Below are positions 1 through 10,198 of a stretch of DNA of 64,000 bases, in pieces; within the stretch, counting starts at the first letter, position 1; each line of letters opens with the position of its first letter. Made by a program: the position numbers and the translations under genes. The notes below the pieces were generated by a model. That model did not search any database. It had not been told where the DNA came from and saw only the letters and a program-made list of their open reading frames with translations. This DNA comes from Cyclospora cayetanensis (taxonomy: Eukaryota > Apicomplexa > Conoidasida > Eucoccidiorida > Eimeriidae): positions 1 through 64,000 of the forward strand of contig NW_020312748.1 in assembly GCF_002999335.1 (NCBI RefSeq), given 5' to 3'.

Positions 1-75
1 AGAGAGAGAGAAAGAGAGAGGAAGAGAGAGAGAGGAAGAGAGAGAGGAAGAGAGAGAGGAAGAGAGAGAGGAAGA

Positions 76-147
<72 letters not shown>

Positions 148-233
148 GAGAGATATATATATATATAGAGAGAGAGACAGAGAGAAAGAGAAAGAAAGAA
201 AGAAAGAAACAGAAAGAGAGAGATAAAAAATTT
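1..233. repeat. (GA)n microsatellite with AT and GAAA interruptions
   Basis: Nearly uninterrupted AG dinucleotides with occasional GGA, a short (AT) run near 152-166 and GAAA units near 183-210. It lies just downstream, on the minus strand, of a UPF1 splice donor at 293, so it is inside a UPF1 intron that continues past the window edge. Confidence 0.95.
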
Positions 234-293
234 ACACAGGAAAGTTGGGAGCAGGAAGGGAAAGGAAAGGGAGAAAAAGTAGAGTTATCATAC

Positions 294-3200
294 CGGCTCC
301 AGCACAGGTGCAACAAACAACATCAGCAGAGAGCAGAACCTCATGCTCGCTCTTGAGCTGAAGAGTTCGCAGCCGCCCTTCTTCTTGGGGACTGAGCTCG
401 CCTTCCTACGACAGCAGAAAACAACAAAAAGCATCCTCTCCGTCATTCCACCTGCGAAAATCCTACGGAGCTTACCCCCCAGTAGACGTCAAATTAACAG
501 CCCCCTACACGCCTTGCCAGCTCTGCCCATCAGAATGCCGAACAAGCACTCACACACAAAGTTGCACAAACATACAGCCGCATGCGCGTCCTTTGCACTC
601 CCAAGACATCAACTTATTGCGAGGACTGTACCTCCATGCCTCTGCTTTTAAGAGGAATATATACACACATATATAGACAAACATCTGCCAATATACACAC
701 ACACATATATATAGACAAACATCTGCTCACATACATATATACACACATATATAATATGCAAACATCTGCCTATATACACATATATATACAAACATCTGCC
801 TATATACATATATACACACATATATAATATGCAAACATCTGCCTATATACATATATATACACACATATATACAAACATCTGCCTAAATACATATATACAC
901 GCATATGTACAAACATCTGCCTATATACATATACATACACACATATATACAAACATCTGCCTATATACACATATATACACGCATATGTACAAACATCTGC
1001 CTATATACATATATATACACACATATGTACAAACATCTGCCTATATACACATATATACACATATATACAAACACCTGCCTATAAACATATATATACACAC
1101 ATATGTACAAACATCTGCCTATATACATATATATACACACATATGTACAAACATCTGCCTATATACATATATATACACACATATGTACAAACATCTGCCT
1201 ATATACACATATATACACATATATACAAACACCTGCCTATACACATATATACACACATGTATACACAAACGAACATACACAGAGTCTAGGACAGCAGTGC
1301 ATTTCTGCAATACACCCATAGGCGAGGCGTCTCTGACCAAGATATAGCCACTTTGTCCACCTCAACACACACATATATGCATGCACCTCGAGCTCCCGCC
1401 TAACCATTCAAGCCCTGCAGCGTCTACCACGCTCTTGTGCATAAATGATATGATCCACAGCATCTTCTTCGGCTGTCAAGGATGTATATGTATATATATA
1501 TATGTATATGTGTGTGAACGTTTTTGCTTCTGCTTCTGCCCCTCGCCCACACTCTGCACCGTCTGTGGCGTGTGCCGCGCGACTGTACGGACAAAGGCTG
1601 CTCTCCCAAACTACCTTGAGTTTCTTCGATCGCAAGCACAGCATTGCCTCGCTCTTTGCCGAAGGCGCATTCTCCGCCAGCTTGTGCAGAGCCAACTGCT
1701 CCAAGGGCACAGCAACAGCACCCCCTCCATCATCCGCCGCTGTCTCCCGTTGGCGCGAATACACACGAACAACCTGTTGAAAAGTAGCCATCACACGCGC
1801 AAGCACGCGCAAACAGTGGTCTGTATCTCCCTATGGGTGTCGTTCTCGTCTACTATCTACGCCTTCCAAGCAGCGAGTGGCAAAAAGCAGCCTCTCGCCA
1901 ACCCGCAATTCAAAAAATGGACGGTCCACACACAGAGACGGAGAAAAGCGAAGGACTACACGCAGAAGTGTGGAAGCGCCCTCCCGCAGATATACTCCGC
2001 CTCGGAGACGCGCGCAGCTTTTTGCGCGCCAAGGGCAAACACTAAAACGGCAGATCCGCATGCAGCCATCTAAAGCGCGGCACCTTAAGGCCTGTCAGGT
2101 GGATCCTTTCCGCCAGATTGTCTACGGCGACGTTGCTTGGCGCACAAACGAGGATGGGAAGCGTGTTTGGATACAAAGCCCACAAGTTGTACACCAGGGC
2201 AGCAGCAGTGTGCGTTTTTCCCGTCCCGGGAGGCCCCTAAGGAAGATCGCCGCAGCAGACAGGAAAGCAATCAGCGCCTTGTTCAAGAGGAGGATGTCAG
2301 GGGAGTGTACAGACGCTGCCAGCATGAAGTCAGTGGCGGAGCAGCGCTTTTAAGGGCTTTGTGGCTTGGGCAACAGAACGTCAGATGCACACCCATCGTT
2401 TCTGCGTTCATACACTCAAAAAGAGGATCACCCCCTCCTACTCTGGCCTCCCACTCCAGCCTGCTGCATGTGCGCTGCACACCTGGATTAACGTGAGCCT
2501 GTGCTGCAACGCATAGCGTATGGCATCGATTTGGCTGTAATTCAAGGGAGGCAAATTAGGGGCCGACACGTTTCCTGGAATTTCTACCCTGCAGCACCAG
2601 AAAAGCATGCAGCAGAAGCTGGAAATATCGCAGCAGCAGAGGGAGACTTAAAGCGAGAGAGCGAGCGAGAGAGAAAGAGAATTTCAAACGAGAAAGAGAG
2701 CAAAAGAGCAAACGCCCCCGAAAACCACCACATCGGACACACTCGTGCGATCACTTCGGCGGCATTCACGTATGGGCGCCTATCCAAAGTTTGAATTTCC
2801 CCTATACATTCTTATACATTACGAATTACGGTTCTATGTCTGGATCGTGGGGGGCGCGAGTTCTGTATGTGTATGTAGGAAGGGATGCGTAAGCAGACGC
2901 GTCGACATGCCGCTAGGAGCATTCCATACATCGCGCCACAAACCGCCAAATCCACACACATGTATATAGCAAGGTACCACCCTCTTTTTACCAACCCACC
3001 CCACCCCACCGCTATGAATGCACAGTCAGACACATGAAAGACGAGACGAGCAGAAAGCACCTTGAGCGCGGGAGGGAGGCCAGACACAAAACTCGCTGCT
3101 CCCGCCTTTGAAAGACAGGGGAAAGTCATTAGTGGGGAGGATCACTTTGAGGCATTAGCAGAGTGCCACGCAGACATACACAGATACACACAGATACAGA

Positions 3201-6200
3201 CATACACACAGATACAGACATACACACACATACACAGATACACACACATACACAGATACACACACACTCACACATACAGATACACACACACACACACGAA
3301 AAAGCATTGCAATTCTAGCGTTCGCTCGGCTTACTGAATCTTGAGGGGCAGCATGTTTTTCCCAATGATCGTGTCGCACAGATACGGACTAATGCTCCTT
3401 TCGTCCGCGGCAAAAGAACGAAGTGCCCCCATCATTCGCTCATACGTTATGCTATTCCACATGCACTGCACGCTGTATATACGGGGAGTCGGATCCTCCC
3501 AAGGACCCCAGGGAGTCTGTGGCAGACATGACAAACGGAAGGCAGGCGAATGCGCGCGCGAGGAAGCCAGAGAGAAGAAACAGCAGGATAGAAACACGGC
3601 AAGCAGGAGGCGTGCAGCAGCAAGCAGGGCAGCTACCGAACGAAGCAGGGGAGCCACACATACATACAAACACAGACACACAAACATACATACACATAAA
3701 CATACATACACGCAAACACACATACACACAGACACATACACACAAAGACACACACATACACGCAAACATACATACACATACATACACAAACATACATACA
3801 CAAACATACACACAAACATACATGCAAACATACACACACAAAGCGAGAGCAAGTCAGCGAGAGTGCGAGAGACAGAGAGAGAAGACCTCCCCCGCCTCAC
3901 AACACGCGTTTTGCTTATCTAGGCAGGGAAAATACTCTACAGCAGCAGAGAGAGGCGCAGATCCAAGGCACCACAAAGTGGGAGATATGTGGGAGAGGCG
4001 TCGAAAACGGCAGCTCAACGTAACAGACTCCTGGCTAAAAACCAAGGGCACCTAGAAAAGGCAAAGGCATGAATAATCAGGGTATGCAAGGCAAGGGCCT
4101 CTAAATGGAACGCAATCAAGTGGGAAGCGCGTTAGCACGGGCAGCATGGCCAACAACGGATCGCGTATTTGTTGTGTAAAGTTCAGAGAAAGCCTTTGAG
4201 GCAGCGGGAAAGGCATGCAAAGAAAACACACCTTTCCATTTCTGTTATGGAGAACGATGGCCTCAATCATGCCTGTTTGCCTGTTTATTGCAGCCACCCA
4301 AACCTTACAATTCCAATCGAACAGAACCCCGTCCGCAGAAGCACTTCCACCAGCACTGCTGCTGCTGCTGCTGCTGCTTGAAGGCGCGCTGCTGCTGCTG
4401 CTGCTGCGAGCAGGCCGCATCAAGGAGCGTGGCAGCCTACACGAAATGACCAGTTCCTCCCCCACGGATATTTCCCCTGAAAATCTGTCGTCCTCCAAGA
4501 CAAAGAAGCACTTGACTTTGTCGAATCGTGCTTTCTCCCAGTGCACCGAGACAGCCTCCTGCGGCAAAAGGAAGCATACAGAGGCGTAGAAGCAACGATG
4601 AGTTCCCCCACCCCCGCACTCCCCCAGACGTCCGAATCGGGCGCTAAGAGTCTCCTGTCCAGAGGAAAACAACGACGCAACACGCATGCTGAGCGCGAAT
4701 TTTCTACCAGCAAACGCTGGAAGCGTGAAATGCTGCAACAGATAGTGGATGGCGAACTGACCGCTACTTCCTCCTGTCGTCGTCGCCTCTCGATGTCTGC
4801 TTCTGCAGCGATTAGCGGCGCAAAGACGCGCTGATAACTCACGGCGTCGGGATACAACAGCTCACAATTGACGAGGGGCTCGCTCCCTGCGGGAGCCACC
4901 CATGCGCCACATACGCATGCATGTGCAGTCTGGAAGGCACCTCACGACATGTCTGAGGGTGTCATCCTTCCCCAGCGGCTGCTTTAAGAAACTTGTTTTG
5001 CGTGTCGCATTTTGAGTGCCACTAGCTTCTCAACAAGCAGCAGAAGCATCCCTCGCAACGCTGATCGGCACAGGCAAAACTGGTGAAAGAGGGTCTTTCT
5101 CTCTCTCTCTGAGAAGGACAAACCTTTGCTGAAAAGGGATAGAAAAGGGGAAGCCAGTAACACGGATGGCCATAAATACGCATGCAAAGAGGTTCATGCA
5201 CGAGACTAAAAGCGAGCAGCAGTCCGTAGGCGGAGGTAGACACACGCGTTCGGCTTTCCCCTTCACTGAGTGTACTCTCCCCTACCCAACGGGGAACGAC
5301 CATGAAAATGCAAGAGACATCTAGAAGGTCTCTGTCTCCCTCTCGCTGTCGCGCTCTTCCTCGCTCCGTCTGTCTGTACGTACGCCTCCGTTTGCTAGCG
5401 GGCTAACTATCCTTAGGCCTACGATCATGCAAGCTGGGAAACTGCATGCCAAGAAGCGGAAACCCCCAATTACCTTCCGAACGAATGTCGGCAAGAGTGG
5501 CGTTCCCGTCTTGCGCCCATCGCTCCTCCAACTGCTCCATCTCCAGGCGACTCACTGGCAGCATCGCAGCCCTCTCAGCATTCGTCAGTGGCTAAGAATC
5601 ATGAACACAAACACAAACACACAAGAATACTCCACCCCTCCCTCCTTCCACACTCTTCCCCCCTCCTTCCACATTCTACCCCTCCCTCCTTCCACACTCT
5701 TCCCCCCTCCTTCCACACTCTTCCCCCCTCCTTCGGATCTGCGACTCCCAAACTCCATATCCTGCTTACTCTCACAAGCCAGGAGGCGAATGCCTTATTA
5801 TCAATGAGGGGTTGCCACTGAGACGCATCCCATCCATTGTCCTCCAACACGCCCTTGGCATAGCACCTGTCTCTGCACATGCCCACTCGCAAAAAGCCAA
5901 GATGCCAAGTGCTTCAATGTACGGCGCGCGCACCATCTACACGTATTCCAAAGCCTTATCTCCAGCAGCTTCCCTCAGCCAGTTTCCTCAGCCCTTCCAA
6001 AAACAAACTGAAACCCCACGCCCCGATTCCAGGTTCTCAATTCCACACACACATATGCATACAAACGTGCATACACAAATACACAAACACACACATACAC
6101 AAATATGCATGCATACATATGTACATACATACACAAATATACAAACACATACACACACAAATATACATACATACATAATGTACATACATACACAAATATA

Positions 6201-7630
6201 CAAACGCACATATAGATACATACATACACAAATATACAAACACATATATAGATACATACATACACAAATGTACATACATACACAAATATACATACATACG
6301 CAAATATACAAACATACATACGCAAATATACATACATACACAAATATACACACATACACAAATATACAAACACACATACACAAATATACAAACACACATA
6401 CACAAATATACAAACACACATACACAAATATACAAACAAACATACACAAATACACGTACATGCATACATATATACATACGTACAGACACACCTGCAGACA
6501 ATGATGACGACGCCTCTGGCCTCGGAGACAACCATGCCAAGCTGAAGAACGTTTTTCACGCCGCATACGAAGCACTCAAGTTTCGTGTCGCCTGATGCGG
6601 ACGAGCAAACACACAGTGTATCACCAGCGCAGTCTTTTATCGGGTGAGGCGGAAGAGGGCAGTCTCTCAGCCGCACACACCGGACGATCTTCGAAGCCTC
6701 GCGTCTCCTCAGAACCCTCTTTCAGGCTCTGAAGACGCAGTCACTGAACCTCAAGATTGAGGCAAAAGGGGCAGGAGGCATCGAAACTCCGCTTCCCCAG
6801 CGTTCCCTCCACACGAACGGCGCCGCAGTTCAAAACATTTCGCACGTCGCAGTTCCAGCTGGAAACCGACCTAAAGATCCCATAGGATGAAATCTGACTT
6901 CTCGGTGCTTGCTCTTGATGATGTGATGCAAAATGTGACTCGCAACCCCTGAGCGGCGAGGTGCCCCAGACACCGAATTGCAGAAGAAACGATCGCATGA
7001 TGCGCAACGCAACAAAATGTCGCATCCGGAAACGCCGCAGTAGCTGAAATCGCAAACCGGAGAGAGACACCCCAACCAGAACCCGTCAAAAAAGGGATTG
7101 AGGCAGCAGTGCCAGGCCCCTCCTCTCGCGATTTGAGCGCCTTCTCCACGAAAAATTCTCCTGCCCAGCAGGAGACGCTTGCCTCTGGAAAGTGGCACTG
7201 GCTGCAAGAGCCCGTAGTTGCACTGAAAGCCAATGCTGAAGGCGTATGGCCTCGATGTTTCCTACCTGCAGCACGCCTCATCGGTGGCTTCTGTTTCCAG
7301 TGACTCGTTTTCTGCTTCCTGCTGCTGCTGCTGCTGCTGCAGTTGCCGCCGCCGTTCTTGCTGATGCTGCAGCGAAGCTTTGGCTTCGCTGAGCTGCCTG
7401 TTCTGCTCCTCTAAAGAGGGGAAAAACGCGGCATCCGATATGGGGTCGTCCACCAGCTGTTGTGGCTGCTGCTGCTGTTGCTCATCTTTATCGAGCTTCG
7501 CACTGCGCCTGCTGCCTGCAGTCGATTCATCCCCCTTTGCTTCCACTGTGGCTTCCGCCGCCGCTACTTCGACTGCTGCGGGTTCGACTGCTGCTGCTTC
7601 GACTGCTGCTACTGCAGCCGAGACCGTCAT
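294..7630 (-). CDS. UPF1: UPF1-type RNA helicase (nonsense-mediated decay), partial, 13 exons in window
   Basis: ATP-dependent RNA helicase of mRNA surveillance. Exons by position: 7630-7266, 7043-6871, 6591-6492, 5866-5770, 5591-5474, 4886-4768, 4558-4232, 4051-3972, 3472-3335, 2588-2483, 2236-2084, 1773-1615, 405-294. Every junction is GT..AG and all phases agree, giving about 682 residues. Exon 1 is a poly-A/E/Q N-terminus, starting at the ATG at 7630. Exons 2-3 hold the zinc-binding CH domain ([25 protein letters not shown]). Exon 4 reads [11 protein letters not shown]; exons 6-9 are domain 1B, ending in [19 protein letters not shown]. Exon 10 ends LTLIQ, and exon 11 opens with Walker A GPPGTGKT followed by [17 protein letters not shown]. 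Exon 13 carries [12 protein letters not shown]. The DEAD-like box and RecA2 lie beyond the left edge. A poly-Ser insert interrupts 1B in exon 7. Identification rests on remembered UPF1 motifs; the exact ends of exons 8-9 are the least certain. Confidence 0.93.
652..1270. repeat. Minisatellite, about 39-bp unit, about 15 copies
   Basis: Tandem array whose core is acaaacatctgcctatatac followed by a variable (AT/AC)n tail. The core recurs roughly every 39 bp from about 678 to 1230, with variants at two units (acacctgcc). It fills much of the UPF1 intron between the exons ending at 1615 and starting at 405. Open frames through it only reflect the repeat. Confidence 0.95.
3172..3298. repeat. (CA)n/(CAGATA) microsatellite in UPF1 intron
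   Basis: Alternating acacagatac and acacac units lie directly beyond the splice donor of the UPF1 exon ending at 3335, so they are transcribed as a TG-rich tract at the 5' end of that intron. Confidence 0.93.
3655..3842. repeat. (CA/CATA)n microsatellite in UPF1 intron
   Basis: Irregular acatacataca/acacaaac repeats between the UPF1 exons ending at 3972 and starting at 3472. The UPF1 sense strand reads TGTATG. Confidence 0.93.
5634..5733. repeat. Pyrimidine-rich tandem repeat (about 20-22 bp unit) in UPF1 intron
   Basis: About four copies of a unit resembling ttccacactcttcccccctcc. They lie in the 178-bp UPF1 intron between exons 5866-5770 and 5591-5474. The UPF1 sense strand is purine-rich here (GGAAGGGGGG), which is unusual for an intron interior. 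Confidence 0.9.
6044..6482. repeat. (CA/TA) minisatellite in UPF1 intron
   Basis: About 440 bp of degenerate cacaaatatacaaacacacat-like units, about 20-22 bp each, starting immediately after the UPF1 splice donor at 6491. The UPF1 sense strand is TGTGTATATTTG-rich. Confidence 0.94.
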
Positions 7631-8311
7631 GACTGCGAGACGGCGAAACAGCAAAGTTTCGCCCTTCCAAGAATAAATAACACAGCCAGCTCAAGATTTG
7701 CGTCGGTTCTGGAGAGGAATTTCCAGCCTTGTCTTGTTGCCAATGTTGCACAGCAGAGCAGCCAATCAGTAACACCGCAGTACATAGAAGGCAAAAGCGC
7801 AAAGACAGCAGTAGCGCCAGGGATATCTGATGGTTTAGGGATTATGAATCAAGGGTTGGAGTTCGAGGGGAATGAAGTGCACGCACAAACTTTATGCCTC
7901 CTTCGGCTCTCGCTGGCGGTCTGCAGCCCCAATGGTTTCGCGTGATTCGTAACTGGAATTTTGTTCTTGTTTCCGGCCTTCCTGTGCGCATTACTGGCTC
8001 TCCTGCGTTTCTCATGACTGATTTTTGAAACTTTTACTACTTGTCTTCGCGTAACAAGAAAAACAGGGCTACAACTATCCCCCCTATTTGTGGAGGGGTC
8101 TCCAAGGTATGGGCGCCAGTGTCCACTCGCGTTGTCGGCTTTCTCGTGTTTTGTTTCGTGATTTTTTCCCGTCATTTTAAGCGATTTCCTGTATCCAGTG
8201 AGCTGCCCGCGCATCGCGGCGGTGGAGGGATATTAAGTGTATGGTCTCTTTTTTTCTTGTGGTACGAGACTTGAGTAGGGTCTGCCTCTCTAGTGACCTT
8301 GTAAAGCTACA
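7631..8311. other. Divergent intergenic region between UPF1 (-) and thioredoxin (+)
   Basis: About 680 bp between two genes read outward. It should hold both promoters, but no recognisable element was identified and no RNA gene was seen. Confidence 0.6.
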
Positions 8312-9582
8312 ATGATCATCTGCATAGGGCCCATCTGCGTGCCTATATGGCACCTGGGCATCTTGCTCCTCATGTTGGCGAAGCCCCTGATCCACTTATT
8401 CAAAATACTCACCGGATGGGAAGCACAAGACTCTGCAGCACCAGAAAAAGGCGACAGTGGAGGGGGGGCGACGGCTACCGATGGCGTCAAGCAGGTGAAC
8501 TTTCGAGAATTAGTCAAAGCAATGTAGAGTCAAGGGGAACAGACGCAGCGAACAGGGCATGAACTCGTGAAAAGCCGTGCATGGCAAAGAAGTCAGGGTG
8601 GCACACCGCGCCTGCCCTTCGTATGTGCACCGTCAACCGTGTGTTTTAGGGGGGAGAAGTGAGGTCGGTAAGAACCCAATTCGAGTTCGACCGGCTACTA
8701 GCGGAAGCGAAAAACGCTGGAGTCCCTCTCTTCGTTGACTTCGGAGCAAATTGGTGCGGCCCGTGCAGGCGTATTGCACCCATCTTTCACGTAAGTCACT
8801 GTGATGAGGGACAGAGGTTTTAGCTTTGGATTAGTCTACGTAAGGATGCGCATCTGAATTGCGGCCGTTACACCTGGCTAGCTCATCGGCGATCCGGCTT
8901 CGAGGGCTGATCTTTCCCCACATGAATACTTGCTTTGCCAACTTCTTGCATGCCCGTTGCATGCTCGGCGGCTAGACAGCCAGCCGTAAACCTAAGGGAA
9001 GAGTGTCCTGCTAGCTGGGCACTCTTCCCTTACAGCGTCTTCTACCAGTTCATCCGATAGCTACATGATCGGGTAGTGTGCGTGTCTCTGTATCTCTCTC
9101 ATTACAGCATTTGTCTCAGAGGTACTCTGGGATTTTCGCTTCCGTGAACGTTGACGATTTTCCGGACCATCCGGACGCCCCTTCGATGCTCCCGACCTTC
9201 AAAGTGTACAGAGATAAGGGCTATGCAATCGACTCAGTAAGGTTGACTGGGGTGATTTCTGGTGGTTGAGTTTGCATCAAAATGTGGAATATAAAATGCA
9301 TCGCTTTTGTTATGTGCACTAATGGAGCATACAAGTGCTTTGATGAGGCATTCTACTCAACTTTATCTTTTGGCACTACTTTAGGGGCTGCTGGTGTTTA
9401 TTTGGTACTGGTGTATGTGATCGAACTGGACGCTACTTGATGTATATGTACCGTATTTCTGCTGGGAATGTCGGTATTAGCTCTCTACTCCTCGTTGGCT
9501 TGCTGTGCTTGCGACTCAGCTGACGGGGGCAAGTCCAGATAAGCTGGAGGCCCTTGTGGCGCGCCATGCCGCAAAGAACTAA
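8312..9582 (+). CDS. Membrane-anchored thioredoxin, 4 exons, 171 aa
   Basis: Thiol-disulfide oxidoreductase. Exons 8312-8494, 8650-8790, 9108-9236 and 9520-9582 are all in phase 0. Residues 1-31 form a hydrophobic N-terminus (a signal anchor or uncleaved signal), followed by a polar Gly/Ala/Asp linker. The thioredoxin fold begins near residue 70. The active site FGANWCGPC places the redox cysteines at about residues 97 and 100. The cis-Pro appears in the third exon as PSMLPTFKVYRDKG. The last exon gives a GASPDKLEALVARH helix and a TAA stop. The soluble domain is of normal size. The anchor implies a place on or inside an endomembrane, or apicoplast targeting; which of these cannot be told from sequence. 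Confidence 0.9.
8993..9032. other. Perfect 13-bp inverted repeat (hairpin) inside thioredoxin intron 2
   Basis: taagggaagagtg at 8993-9005 pairs exactly with cactcttccctta at 9020-9032. The stem can be lengthened by two G-C pairs and one G-U pair, leaving an 8-nt loop (tgctagct). It sits in the intron 8791-9107. Function unknown: a small structured RNA, a degenerate inverted-repeat element or chance. Confidence 0.85.
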
Positions 9583-10198
9583 GCAGGAAACGTGCGAGCT
9601 ATTTTCCTCTTTGATGCTCAAGTCGGGAATAAGGGGTCTTCATAAGGCGTATATATCTCAGCCGGACGGGGCATTGGGGGAAATTTTGTGTGAGTGACGG
9701 TCGTGCTACCTAGCTAAATGCATTCCCCGTTGCAGCCATTTACGCTGTGATGCTGGAATAAGCCATTGTACCGCGCTTCTGTCTCTTATCCAGGGTTATT
9801 CCCTCCAGTCCTAATCCCCGAAGCTTGGTCAAGTTCACCGAAAGCGCAAAAATTAGGAACGACGATCATGTCACTAAGACGAATAGGACGCACACGCCAT
9901 CCAACTTTGCAACTACTTGACTCAACCGAGATGTATTGGCTAGAGAAAGCGCCTGTCATCCTTGGTTTGTGGTGTAGTGAAAGCCCAGCCTCCAAGCAAC
10001 ATTAAGCGGAAATGGGGTGTGAAGGCATGAGGGCCAAAAGAGTTGCGCCATACGCATCACACATGCCGCAAGAGGAAGAGTAACCAGCTCTTCTCTTTCC
10101 TCTAGCCTCCGAAGCCCAGTCAACACCCTGGACGCCTGAGTGATGGAACAGCAAGGACCCTAAAGAGGCCCTTTTCATGAACTTTCGCTGCCTCAAAT
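9583..10198. other. Convergent intergenic region
   Basis: About 615 bp between the thioredoxin stop and the stop of the minus-strand gene ending at 10199. It presumably holds both 3' UTRs. No gene, repeat or structured element was recognised. Confidence 0.6.

Noticed and set aside
829..1347. 172-codon plus-strand frame of Tyr/Ile/Thr/His
   Set aside because: It is only the translation of the 39-bp minisatellite within a UPF1 intron.
3331..3900. A 189-codon minus-strand frame as a stand-alone gene
   Set aside because: Its Cys/Val-rich N-terminal half is a translated microsatellite; only 3472-3335 is coding, as a UPF1 exon.
5812..6676. Long frames on both strands over the CA/TA array
   Set aside because: They are repeat translations; only the 6591-6492 portion on the minus strand is a real UPF1 exon.
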